Origin: Euclidia mi
Taxonomy: Eukaryota > Arthropoda > Insecta > Lepidoptera > Erebidae
DNA length: 64,000 bases
Direction of reading: 5' to 3'
Assembly: GCA_944739405.2 (NCBI GenBank)
Contig: OX123188.2
Location: 61,771,251 to 61,835,250, forward strand
Under the pieces are notes generated by a model. The model was not told where the DNA came from. It worked only from the letters and a program-made list of their open reading frames with translations, and ran no database searches. The first letter of the stretch is position 1. Every line of letters begins with the position of its first letter. Shown here in pieces: positions 11,500 to 22,221 of the stretch. Both the position numbers and the translations under genes were made by a program.

Positions 11500-11788
11500 T
11501 ATAGTCTGACGCCTGTATCCCCGAAGGGGCCTACCCCTTCGAGGCCTGAGACTATAAATGTGGGTGTAATATTTACACCTCTGCCTAGAGGTGTAAATAT
11601 TTCGCCATGAATTTTTAGGTCCCACGTAATAGGGGACGAGCCTATTGCCGTTATCGGGCACATCACCAGACTCCGGGCTGGTCCTGAGTATTCGGAAAAA
11701 CCCAGTAACACTTTTGCCCGAACCGGGAATCGAACCCGGGACCTCCGATCAGCAGTCGCATACGCTATCCACTGGACCACGGAGGCAG
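11500..11788 (-). repeat. tRNA-headed SINE sharing its tail with the RTE-like LINE
   Basis: On the minus strand the head GCCTCCGTGGTCCAGTGGAT (A box) and GGGTTCGATTCCC (B box) are followed by the body motif CCTATTACGTGGGACC. The 3' part is unusual: the CCTCTGCCTA and CGAAGGGG segments are present in both orientations, making a palindrome at about 11505-11600. A coding frame crosses it (11499-11780) only because the repeat is GC-rich. A sister copy is at 19648-19900. Confidence 0.85.
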
Positions 11789-12194
11789 TCTTTTAAGTCA
11801 GCTTCAAAATAACTTGCTTCTAATATTAAATCTTGTTTTAGCTTGTGACTTGTGCCGAGAATTTGTTTGTATTTATTTATAACGTGACCTGTATCTGACC
11901 CCGAAGTTCAAGATGTCTATAATCTATATCAACCTTCGTCAAAATCCGATCAACGGATGTATAAGAGATTTGAGACACGTAAAATTTCGTTTCCCTAATA
12001 CTACACGTGTCAAGTCGGTATTACATCAATAAGACTTTTAGCCATAATATAGGTCAATTGAATAAGTCTATATGTCCATGTTATTCAACTCCTTCAAAGT
12101 TTAGCTTTTATACTTAGCATCTTGTATGATTTGAATTTTCTTAACTACTTTTAAACTACCACGATTTGTATACGTACTAATGATTATGTAACGG
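11789..12194. other. No recognised feature
   Basis: AT-rich sequence between a SINE and the end of a Penelope-like element. Confidence 0.45.
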
Positions 12195-12908
12195 GTCTGA
12201 ATCGTGTTAACTAAACGAAAAGAAAGATAAAATACCTTTCTATTTGCCCCGACGTTTCGGCATGGGTTACACCAGCCGTGGTCACGGGATGACTGATGTC
12301 CGTCAGCGCTGCCTCCGAGAAGTGCGGGTTTTAGAACCTACTCTCACTTGGTCTTCACAATTATTAACATTTATAAGTTCAGAACTGTCGGTACTTCGAC
12401 ACACAACACTAATGGTATTTTCACACTGGCGCGTAATATCACCTCGTCGGTGTCTACATTTGCTGATGACAGGATTCCAAGATGTAGATAAACGGTCACC
12501 ATCCTCCCAGTTGAAATTTGCGTGCTTTTTGAATTCAACCGCTACCCGTGCTATTCTTGAAAAATAGTGACGGTCTGTGAAGAGAACCTGGGGCCGATGT
12601 AGCTCAATCCAGTGATTGGATCCGGACTCCAACAAATGCTCAGCTATGGCCGACTTGGTGGTTTGTCGGTTTTTGACGGCCGTGATGTGTTCCTTAACTC
12701 GTTCGGCGATGGTCCTTTTTGTTTGCCCGATGTAGGAACTACCACAGCTGCAATCCACCTTGTACACGCCTGGTGTTTGAAAAGGGATGACATCCTTTGG
12801 AGTACGCAGGTGATTTGCTACTTTGGAGTACGGACTATATACAGTCTTAATGGAGTATTTTTGTAGTACTGTTCCAACTTTATCCGTTACTCCCTTTATG
12901 TAGGGCAT
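12195..12908 (-). pseudogene. 5'-truncated Penelope-like element: GIY-YIG endonuclease and terminus
   Basis: The minus-strand frame 12908-12303 (201 codons) contains GVYKVDC, SYIGQTKRTIAERVKEH and AIAEHLLESGSNHW in that order. These are the G-I/V-Y and YIG motifs, the downstream arginine and the AEHLLESG block of the C-terminal GIY-YIG endonuclease of Penelope-like retroelements. The reverse transcriptase that should precede it is absent, so the copy is 5'-truncated near 12909. Downstream on the same strand the sequence continues into a terminal block (about 12290-12195) with CGTGACCACGGC, GCCGAAACGTCGGGG and TTAACACGATTCAGACCC, closely matching the termini of the element at 46393-47995. The surviving frame is intact to its own stop, but without a reverse transcriptase it is not autonomous. 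Confidence 0.9.
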
Positions 12909-13160
12909 GAACGCTCAGAGGCTCAAGCACGAAATATTTGCGAATTTGATAAGTAAACGTATCGAGTCTAGTATCGAGTCCTCGATAACAGAATTATAGC
13001 AGCCAGCACCAACCAATTTTGACATCTATCGTTTACTCGATGACTTTACATTAGTCTACAGCCCGTTCACAGTTATTTTACCTCTGACAGATGTCGGTGT
13101 TTATTTTCTTTATGTTGGAATTGTACTATGTGATGACAGGAATATAAAATAGGGTTACCC

Positions 13161-13535
13161 GTGCATAACATTTTACCCAATATTAGTGGAAATGCTTCAA
13201 AAATTCAAATGCTTGAAGCTCATGGCCGCAACGTGGTTAGATTACTGCCATACCACTGCGAGCTAAACGCAATTGAACTTATGTGGAGTCTCATTCAAAG
13301 GCGAGTCACAAGCAAAAATTTAGGACGAGGGGCAACCAACATTGTGAATTTAGCTGAAGAAGCTTTTCAATCTATCACTGCAGAAGACTGACAAAAACAA
13401 TGCAAACATGAGCCCCACATTGAAGACAAGCTTCGTGAAACAGATGGGTCTACGGATGCTGAAATGGACAGGTTCATAATAGAATTAAATTTTGAGTCTG
13501 ATACAGAATATGACAGCAGTTACGAATCATCATAA
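13161..13535 (+). pseudogene. C-terminal fragment of a DDE_3 transposase, interrupted by TGA
   Basis: The frame contains VVRLLPYHCELNAIELMWS, matching the last catalytic block of IS630/Tc1/mariner (DDE_3) transposases, where LPPYSxxxNxIExxW carries the third acidic residue. A TGA at 13389-13391 follows ITAED, yet the same frame stays open for about 47 more codons with an acidic C-terminal tail (ESDTEYDSSYESS) to a TAA at 13533-13535. The decayed transposase at 22222-23636 has the same tail layout and a stop at the same position. The catalytic N-terminal two thirds are absent. It lies inside the TIR element 13059-14008. Confidence 0.8.
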
Positions 13536-13564
13536 CATTGGCAGTCCACATGGATCATTCTTAT

Positions 13565-13618
13565 AGACTCACGCCTGTTTCCATGCAGGGGTAGGCAGAG
13601 GTGTAATATTACACCCAC
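13565..13618 (-). repeat. 54-bp retroposon tail with 11-bp target duplication
   Basis: This is only the 3' tail shared by the SINE and RTE-like LINE families (GTAGGCAGAGG, ACGCCTGTTTCC). ATCATTCTTAT flanks it on both sides (13554-13564 and 13619-13629), showing a separate, extremely truncated insertion inside the Tc1-like relic. Confidence 0.8.
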
Positions 13619-14585
13619 ATCATTCTTATTCAAAATAAATATGAAAATTAAATTTGCAGTTTTTGTATTTGATAATTAAAACCTCACGTTGGCGTAATTA
13701 TGATGCGTTTACCTTATATAAGTATTAAATAGACAACATTTTTATTATAACTACTTATCTTCATAGGAAATTAGTTATTTCGTAAGAAAATAAATGTACA
13801 TGCATATAGCCATGCCAATATCAAGAGGTTTTGTTACAAACATTACTTCCAAATATTTAATACGATCGCTTAGGCAATAAAAAAAATAAGTACATTTTTA
13901 GCATTAATGTATATATTTAAAATGGGAGTATTATATAACAAATATAGCAACACAACGCCCAGGTTGGCCAATCTAACAGCTAGAGGTAAAATAACTGTGA
14001 ACGGACTATAGATTAGTATCGTACATAGGGATGTGGCCATGTGAGCTAAATGACCGTCTTATTGAATGAATGGTACGTTCCAAACTAGGTGAACTAGTTA
14101 ATATTTATAAAATTTATATTGTAAAAACTCTTTTGTAGAAAACATAAAAAATATTTTATGGTTTCCGAATGTCCTTTCTTGTCATTGTCAGATGACGGAC
14201 TTGTGTCATTAAATAAAAATCTAGGAAATCAAAATACGAGTAATTTAGTAAATACTATTATGGAAGGTGTTCGTGACACATTATTTTATGTTGGTTAAAC
14301 TGCGTGAATACTACAATATAACGTGTTCAACGAGAAATATATAATAATATAAGTTTACAAGTTTCATTGTTGTTGGAACACCTTAAATGTATGATGTCTA
14401 AAGAAGATTTCGGTTATTTGTATAGCTAAGAAGCATGAAGTTTTTTAAAGAAGCTAATAAAGTGGACCAGTGTTATGTACCTGACATTCAAAGCCTATTT
14501 TTATAAGAATATTTAGTTGAAAATAAAATAATGGTTATTGTTGTATTGGTGTTTTTCATTTATTACTACAGCTTAATAAGATTAA

Positions 14586-14757
14586 GGCCTAACTCACATT
14601 GGGCGTCAGCGTTACTGTACGCGCACGCTGGGTGTACGCTCGTACACCCTGCGTGCGCTCGGCGTTCACTCTGTAGTACAAAGTGAATGCCGGGCTCACG
14701 CCGAACGGACGCCGAGCGTACGCTCGAGGAACGCTCATGACCAATGTGAGGGAGGCC
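14586..14757. mobile_element. Harbinger-like MITE nested in arm 1
   Basis: TIRs GGCCTAACTCACATTGG and, as reverse complement of the right end, GGCCTCCCTCACATTGG. TAA flanks both sides (14583-14585, 14758-14760), and the other arm has a single TAA at the corresponding empty site near 31730. The interior is GC-rich and made of further inverted CGTACGCTC-type words. No ORF. Confidence 0.88.
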
Positions 14758-14941
14758 TAATATACAGCTATCTTATCACATGTCTTCTGACTAAAGCGTT
14801 CGTTTTTATTGTTATTCAGTCATATCCAAGAGGGCTAGGTAAGACGCTGATATAAGACTCACGACTTATTTACGACAGATACTCGTCCGTCACCTACATT
14901 TTATTATTATACTCGCTGTGCCCGCATATTACATACATACA

Positions 14942-15067
14942 TATATAGACTCACGTCTGTTTCCCCGAAGGGGTAGGCAGAGGCATATTAAACGCCCACT
15001 TTTCGCCAGTGTTTTGATCCCACGTAATAGGTGGCGAGCCTATTGCCGCTTATCGGGATATTTTGTT
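14942..15067 (-). repeat. Truncated SINE/LINE tail with 13-bp target duplication
   Basis: The minus strand carries the family motifs CTCGCCACCTATTACGTGGG, CCTCTGCCTACCCC and GACGTGAGTCTATATATG, followed by a (TATG)n tail. TGCCCGCATATTA occurs exactly on both sides (14929-14941, 15068-15080). The other arm has the sequence once, giving an empty site. No tRNA head is present. Confidence 0.9.
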
Positions 15068-15393
15068 TGCCCGCATATTATTACTTCAAAATCAGGGGGT
15101 TTTAAAACAATCTTACAAACCCAATTTTACACCCTTGAAGATACAATATAAAAATCCTTCCTAAGTGTTATAGAATAAATCCGCGGTCCAAATTGTATGT
15201 TTCTATCTTCAGCGTTTGATTATATGTTAGTTAGGATAAGATTTTTTTATACTTGTAGAGTAGAGCACCTACTTATGTAATTGTAGAGTAGAATACGCAG
15301 GAGTGTTAAAAGAGTCTCTAAATAACATCCTATGTTCATATTAGAAAATTGATATGATGTCGATGTCGATTGGTACTTTGTTTTTCGTATAGG

Positions 15394-15767
15394 TATACAG
15401 GGTGTCACAACACCCATCACCAAGCCGAAGTCTACTCGTTGTGGACATCATGCCAAGTCATACTAACCAAAAATAATACCTGGGAAACGATTTTTTTTTT
15501 TTGAGATTTCCCATTTTTTAAACAGCAATTTAAAGCGCGCGCGTGCAATGCTCGAAATACTTACTTATTCATGGGGTTATAGGGCATCTAAAGAACATAT
15601 TGGCGCGGTAAATGCATCGATTTTGTACCTAATTAGAAAAATTCCATACTAACTTTGAGCCTCAATATCTCCTGAACCAGGTATGGTGCCGAAGTAAAAA
15701 ATGTTCGCACTGATTGGTACAACATGGGATTTCAGTTTTCGTTAAGGGTCTTTTTACACCCTGTATA
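15394..15767. mobile_element. MITE with TATACAGGGTGT termini nested in arm 1
   Basis: The ends are TATACAGGGTGT and ACACCCTGTATA. The interior has no ORF. The inverted partner arm lacks this segment near 31240. A right-end fragment of the same family is at 19562-19613. The short TA-rich termini suggest a TA-targeting DNA transposon but the superfamily is not resolved. Confidence 0.8.
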
Positions 15768-16525
15768 TACATTTTTACATGCTCGCAACCAATATATGGG
15801 GTTATTTACTACATATTTAAAGTGGCGACATTTGCACGTTTGCTTCTTTATTGTGTCAATAATCAGGTCCTACATTCAAAAGGAGCACATAAAATATGAA
15901 ACTACATGAAATATTCATCATAAAAAGGCTCAAAACGTATAAATACGATACATTTATATGTTTCGAATCTTTTCTCACCAACAAATTTTAGGTGAAAATT
16001 GTTTCGACAAAATGACATTAGATTTACATTAGGTTTACTTTGCTTATGTCAAATCAGGAGTTCGTGCTGCCATTTTTTGTTTATTTGTTAGAAAACTCGA
16101 TACATTTATATGACATTTACCCACAATTTACCGCAGGATTGTCGTCGAAAGTAGTTTGTGCTGCCGATATTAGTTGCATCTTACGCACAATAGGGTCGCT
16201 GTACAATTGCCATACAAATTTTGACATTTACGATACGAATACTTTCTCGATAGTTTTTCGTGCTAGGGCCTCTGTTCACTTCAGTCAGTCTCGACCTTTT
16301 CCTTGAACTTCGCATATTGTGTTTGTAACCGTTTTGCTTGAGTACCTCCCGAATTTTCTTATTTTGTAGTTGAAAGCGTTTCTTGCCAAGGTTATTGACC
16401 AAATAGCTTGATAATGTTATCGTGCATGAATCAAAAGATTTTATCTGATTTTGTAGAGTAAGAATAGTAGGACCGCGTTCGATCTTTTTATTTCATACAG
16501 AGCTAAAGTCCTACGCTCGGTGGTA

Positions 16526-17865
16526 CAGTCAGCATCAAAAGTCGATGACCACATTCAGATTTTCAAGATCAATGAACATTATATCACCCATAAATCGCTC
16601 AACAAGAAGGGCGCCAGTATTGAATGAACATCATTAAAGTTCAAAACTAACTGAACACTACTTGTCAAAGGTCGCTGAACACCATTTTGTCAAAAATTGC
16701 TGATCGTTATAATATCCGAAAACATTCAGAATCATCAGTTTGAATTTATACCATCGACGTAATTATAGATTTTTTAGTTCAATTGAATTGTAACCTTATC
16801 CGTAAAGCAATAAGAATTATTTTCAAAAATCACGCAGATTCCGTTCAAATTCATACCGTTGACTTAGTTTATGATTTTTATAGTTACGATTGAATTAGAA
16901 CCCAATCCGAAGGTCTAGTACGAAATTTACATGGTGATGATAGGCTAGTCGACGGGAACAATTTTCATACATTTCCTTAATGCGCCCTCTATCGATCGCT
17001 ACTATCCGATAAGGGCGCTTTTAGAAAATCTATGGAAATAGGGTTGTTTCCAACTAGTCAAATCAAGCACTTTTAATAATTAAATGTCAAAAACTACCTT
17101 TGTCAAGGGTTTTGTATGAAATATGATATAGTGACGTTGTAGTGTTTTGCTGTCAAGTAGAATACTTATTATCAATAAATTGACGATAAAAAAAGTTAGA
17201 TAAAGTTTTAACATTAATTGATGAATTAAACTACTATTATTTTGACATGTTTCACTAGATAAAAATACTAGTATAATTTATTTCACATGCAGGAAACTTC
17301 CGTGATGATCGCGTGCAAAACTCGTGGTTTGTTTGAAAAACAAACTCTTGGTAGACCCCCTTATATACATATAAGACTCATTTTCAAAATTCACACAAAT
17401 TCTGTTTTAATTCAATTCTTTTTAAAACTATTTACCCTTGAATGTAAATAATATTTCTACTTCATTATCACTTTGTATCGAATGTAGACCATTGCGGTTG
17501 CAATTATTTATCATCTATAAAATATTGTATTAGCTTAAAAGACTATAGTATTATATAAAGTTATTTACTTCATAATACTTTATTATTAATATAATTAATC
17601 ACATTAGTTTATCAAATGTAACGACCTCCTTTATTTAGTTCTCGGACGTCACTGGCCGTACTGGCCGAATGACTGGTGACGTGGTGTTATGCTTTTTTTA
17701 CCATAACTTTGTTTAGCGACTTTTGAAAAGTCATGGTCACCTACTTATGCCCTTTTATGATAATCATTCATTTCTGGCGCTTGTCATGTTGAGCAATTTA
17801 GGTATATTATGGTGTACAGCGATATTGAAAATCTAAATGTGGTCATCGACTTTTGATGCTGACTG
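16526..17865. mobile_element. 1.34-kb TIR element, TA duplication, no transposase
   Basis: The left end CAGTCAGCATCAAAAGTCGA continues through TGACCACATTCAGATTTTCAA; the right end is its reverse complement with one or two changes, giving about 41-bp TIRs. TA flanks each end (16524-16525, 17866-17867). No frame of useful length is present inside, so it is non-autonomous. Tc1/mariner affiliation is inferred from the TA duplication and the CAGT start. Confidence 0.85.
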
Positions 17866-18142
17866 TACAACTTCAGAAAACTACAAGTTTGGTGATAACT
17901 ATACACAACAATGTCAAGGAGCTATGGTATTAATGATAGTAAATAAGAACCTAAGTAATGTAATTATACAATAACTTATTAAAAAAGAAAAAAATATATG
18001 CATACAAATACCTACACGTTAAACGAAGGGTTAATGTTTTCAATTTCAATTTGGATGTTTAACTGAAATAAAGCAAATTATATTTGACCGCTATAAAATC
18101 AACACAGCACTTTTATATGTTAATATACAGCTATAATATTGG

Positions 18143-18395
18143 AGATGCACATGAAGAGGATGGATGACGATAGACTGACAAAGAAGATATATAAGGCAAG
18201 TGTGAATGGGACAGGACAAAGGGGAAGACCTAGGCGGACGTTCTCTGAAAAAAAAGGACAAGTCTGAAGTACCCTTAACAAGCATGCATGAGAAACTTGA
18301 TGGGAGTGAGTGAAGCAAGAGAGGTATGTCAGGATCGTTGCAAATGGCGTTCCGTAGTCTCTGCCTACCCCTCTATGCATGTATGTATGTAATAT
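18143..18395 (+). pseudogene. 3' fragment of the RTE-like LINE family
   Basis: Sequence matches 37187-37475 in order: GAGGATGGA, AAGATATATAAGG, GGGGAAGACCTAGGCGGACG, TTCTCTGA, then GAAGTACCCTTAAC, GGATCGTTGCAAATGGCGTT and CCGTAGTCTCTGCCTACCCC. About 20 bases present in the longer copy are missing after TTCTCTGA. It ends in an ATGTATGTATGT tail. Confidence 0.85.
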
Positions 18396-18639
18396 TAATA
18401 ATAGGTATAATCAAAAGTTTTCTCACCATGCATTGAACATAATTGGTTTTGGGTTACATACATATATAGACTCACGCCTCTTTCTTGGCTTTTTCTTAAG
18501 TTTGATAAATGTATAAAGCAGATTCATTGAATTTCGATCACCATACGAAACAAAACTTGGGCTGTTTCTTTAACAAAGTAAGCCATGTTTTAGTAAAATT
18601 TTGACGAATTAAATAAACACTAAAATACATTCATGGCGG

Positions 18640-19130
18640 CCAAATTAAACAAGGTGCTGGAAAACTCCCAGCGTCTCCATTAAGTAGAATTGGCAAAAAC
18701 CGACAGAACAGGAATGTAAACACTCAAAACTTTGCTCGGCGCGGAGTACCACCGCTTCGTCGCAATAGATGGCGCTACTGGCAAACAAAAGCACGCCGAG
18801 TTTTAGTTTGAGCCACCATTTTGTCTGTTGGGCGTTTTCTATGAAATTCGTGGGCAAAATGGAACTGGCGCGTATGGAAGATGAATATGCAACGCTGGCG
18901 ATGCGCATTGAAGCGCGTGCAGCCCCGACCGATGCAATATATTGCCATCTATTTACTATTCCTTTACTTCGTGGCATCTTTCTTCTTTTGGTTCAGTTCG
19001 GTTCAGTGAGCAGACAAATTTTAATGCTGCACAATATTCGTGTTGTACTGACGACTTAATGAGTATAGTCAGCTGCTGTGCTCACTTAGTGCAGTCATAT
19101 TGCGCTCTGAGTATAATTATAACCTGAGGG
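18640..19130. other. Slightly GC-richer stretch with an unrecognised frame
   Basis: A plus-strand frame (18769-19059) contains MKFVGKMELARMEDEYATL and then AMRIEARAAPTD, with base composition unlike its neighbours. I do not recognise it; a minus-strand frame overlaps it. It could be an exon, part of a retroelement or chance. No splice structure was established. Confidence 0.25.
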
Positions 19131-19561
19131 TAGCGTTTGACTGAAACGATATACCGGCGCCGACTCGCATGCCGACCACATTTGCCTGTCTAATGATGTG
19201 GTGAATACAATTCGCGAATATGTGAAACCTAATTAATTACAAAATTTTAGAATAGGGGCGCGTGAATTTGAACGATGTTGCGTATAACGCCAAAGTTTGT
19301 ACCTATTATTTACGAGTCATCCCGAGTTTTTCTTAAGTCCACTGAGTAAATCAAATTATGAGCTTAATATCCACCTTTTGGGCAGGCAGTAGCGGTGTGT
19401 GCTACGGCGAGGCGTCGCGAATCCCCGCGAATCCCCGCGCGCTATTATCATGTTTTTGAATGCTTTTTTTTCACACCTTTAAGATCGGCTTGTTAATTAT
19501 TATGCAAGCACAAATCAAAAACACAAAAGTATAGGTACAGTGCAACTGTCTTTGTTTCTTT
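19131..19561. other. No recognised feature
   Basis: Contains a short repeated word (GAATCCCCGC twice near 19420-19440) but no gene or element that I can define. Confidence 0.4.
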
Positions 19562-19613
19562 GGGTACAACATGGGATTTCAGTTTTCGTTTAGGGTCTTT
19601 TTACACCCTGTAT
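19562..19613. mobile_element. Right-end fragment of the TATACAGGGTGT MITE
   Basis: ACAACATGGGATTTCAG through TTTTTACACCCTGTATATA matches 15720-15768 with one or two changes. The rest of the element is missing. Confidence 0.8.
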
Positions 19614-19647
19614 ATATTTTTATTTTATTTTATTTATATATTTATAT

Positions 19648-19900
19648 TTATAGACTCACGCCTGTATCCCCGAAGGAGTAGGCAGAGGTGTAATATTAGA
19701 CCCACATTTCGCCAAGAATTTTTAGGTACCATATAATAGGGGGCGAGCCTATTACCGTACCAGGCACATTACCAGACGACGTGCTGCTACTGAGAATTTC
19801 CTAACGGAAAAACCCTATAACACTTTGCCCGACCCGGAAATCGAACCCGAGACCTCCCAATCCCACGCGCACATTTATGGCGCGAGATCAACGAGGCAGT
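19648..19900 (-). repeat. tRNA-headed SINE sharing the LINE tail
   Basis: Same order as the copy at 11500-11788 on the minus strand: a degenerate tRNA-like head with GGGTTCGATTTCC as B box, then CAAAGTGTTATAGGG, AATAGGCTCGCC, CCTCTGCCTAC, CGGGGATACAGGCGTGAG. The A-box region is rearranged by a GCGCC-type change. Tail is AT-rich. Confidence 0.85.
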
Positions 19901-21511
19901 ATATATTTTACAGATTCGCAATAGCTAAACTTCAATAAACTATAGTTTTGCCTGGTAACTTTAGGTCTACCTGTTCTTTAACTAGTTCCTTATGAGTTTT
20001 GCAATAGGATTTTTGAGTTTTTTTAGCTGCCACAAAAATATTTATTATTATATAAACATGTTAATACCAACAATGTTTTTTATTAATTTATTATTTTTAT
20101 GGGATACATTAAGTTTGATGATAAATTTCTGTTCAGGGCATCGGGATACGTTTACGAAATATTGAGCAATACCATCAATCGTACCACGGTCGTTTTCTTA
20201 TCTCCCGTACACACTACCTTGATATGGCGACCCTGTGATTTCCACGAGTTGCCTCCAAATTTATTTTCAATAACGAAAAAATTAAGTTATCTTAGAGACG
20301 GTAGGATTTTTTATTTCTGAAATACACCATATTTGTACAAGAGCTTATGTTCCAAGTACCGCCGGGTAGTTATTTTGAAAAGCCTGAAATGTATGAACCA
20401 TGGGCCATTCGTTAAGGACTGGGAATAGACCACTTAGATAAAGAAAGAACAATGGCCACTTCTCATACATTGAATGACCTGATAATGAATGATTGCGTAT
20501 ATAGATAAAATGTACGAAAACAAGTAGCTCTATGATCAAGAAATTATACTGTAAGGACAGTATTTCTTATAAAGGTCTAGGAATTACATAATACACCGAA
20601 ATTAGTTCGTATTAATTTGACAGATTCTCCCATGTCCAATGTCACCGGCGGCGTCTTTACGTCAAAAACGTTCCGTTGCATCCTTATCCAATGTTTTCAA
20701 CGGCAGAAATACATTTATATTTACCTTTTTATATATTTTAACATAAAAAATACATTAATTTATGATCAGCTTTTAACAACTTGATTCTATTTATATATAA
20801 AAATAAGATTTCTCGAGGTTTTGACAAAACTAGTTGCTAAAGATGTGGTATAAGTGAAATGGAACGTAGCTAAACAAGGAAGTATTATCGGGCACAGATA
20901 ATGGCCATTCTTCTTGAATTTATTAAATAATAATCTTTTTGGGACTTTATATTTAACAAAGTCGACACTGCGTGACCCGAAGCAAATTTAACAGATTTTT
21001 ACTCGTATTTACTTTTTTTATAATAAGAAAATGTCTTATTTACAATTCAGAATGTATTTTGTCTAGCTCGCTACAACCTTACTTAAAATTTAAATTTTAA
21101 TATAGCTACGAGTTATTTATTAATTTACATTAATTTCATGTTTGTCGAGTCTTCACGCAGATTTCAGTAAATTTTATGAATAAATGTAAAATATAGAAAA
21201 CTCTCGAATGTAATCTTATGGCGCTGATACACCTGAGCATTCACTTGTAACAGAACAGCGAGCATTCGTCGTTTTCTGTTTTGTCGAACCGAACATTTTC
21301 AGGATCATTCTATCGAACACTCTAAATTCAAATAGTCCGTAGAATATCGAAAATATATAGAAATCGCTACAACAGCAGTTTTACTCAATATATTTACTTC
21401 AGTTTCACTAATGAATTATTTCTAGAGTAAGAGTAAGATACATAAACAAATGATGTTTCTAAATAATAAAATGCAGATTTTAATTTGAACAGGTTTAATA
21501 AATCACACAAG
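19901..21511. other. No recognised feature
   Basis: AT-rich. Frames at 20099-20320 (+) and 20345-20539 (-) show no motif. GGCGCTGATACACCTGAGC at 21220 recurs, reversed and varied, at 29600-29620, suggesting an unclassified dispersed repeat. Confidence 0.4.
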
Positions 21512-21720
21512 TGTCAAAGTCAAAGTCAAAATCATTTATTCATCTAGGCCACAAAGTGACGCTTATGAACGTCAAAATTTAAGTTAATTACTTAATGATT
21601 CTACATTAAATGTAGAATCAAAAAATGTAAATTTTACATTTACTGCCACGTTCGCAATGCAATAGGTAGAACCACGAGAAAGAACGTGCAATAAAACTCA
21701 TGACCACTCTTTTCAAACAA
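21512..21720 (-). repeat. 3' end of a CR1-like LINE with (GACTTT)n tail
   Basis: On the minus strand the sequence ends GCCTAGATGAATAAATG, ATTTTGACTTTGACTTTG, a hexameric tail characteristic of lepidopteran CR1-type LINEs. About 200 bases of 3' untranslated sequence precede it and no coding part is left. Confidence 0.65.
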
Positions 21721-22221
21721 ATATAATGGTGGTGCATTTTATTTTTGTAAGAAGCTGCAACTGTTTCACATTGCAGACATCTACTAGTCAAATTTTAGTA
21801 ACTATTGATATCATACTCAAGGAGTAAATGATGTTCATATTGTAATGCCTCCCAAAGTAAATATGGTGAAACAGGAGCATCCACTTAAGTCTTTTTAATG
21901 TAGGCAACTCGCGAACATGGTCAGAACTATGGTAGAAGTGAATAAAGCAGAAAGTAACGGTATATGAAACCAAAGCAATCGCGAACCTATTAGTTAGCCC
22001 ATGACCACGAGGTACCCACATTTTACAAATCCGCAAAGTTATAATGAAAGTGTGGAACATGAATTTCATGCAAAATATAGTGTGAAATGAGAATATCGTA
22101 ATTAACTACAGGTTTATAATAGAAGAAGAAAAATGTTTTCAAACACAGGTTACATTAAAATCTTAGAAATCTAATCATAACATCTCAGTTCAAAAGTATT
22201 TACAGCAGTGATCATTCCAGA

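Larger units (their letters stand above)
13059..14008. mobile_element. Tc1/mariner-like deletion derivative with about 30-bp TIRs
   Basis: The left end CAGCCCGTTCACAGTTATTT and the reverse complement of the right end TAGTCCGTTCACAGTTATTT continue as matching arms to TTACCTCT. TA lies immediately outside each end (13057-13058, 14009-14010), as expected for Tc1/mariner target duplication. The element encloses the last part of a DDE_3-type transposase and a 54-bp nested retroposon tail. The front two thirds of the transposase are missing. Confidence 0.82.
14118..16271 (+). repeat. Arm 1 of an inverted repeat pair (unclassified repeat)
   Basis: From ATTGTAAAAACTC to GTGCTAGGGCCTC this region matches the reverse complement of 30739-32274 throughout, at an identity I estimate as 85-90%, apart from insertions. 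Homology stops sharply at both ends. Neither strand encodes a recognised protein. Three insertions interrupt this arm (14586-14757, 14942-15067, 15394-15767) and are absent from the other. It is either a non-coding transposon family present twice or an inverted segmental duplication; no TIRs were found. Confidence 0.85.

Noticed and set aside
11499..11780. 93-codon minus-strand ORF with a well-formed start
   Set aside because: It lies wholly inside a tRNA-headed SINE; the frame is a by-product of the GC-rich repeat.
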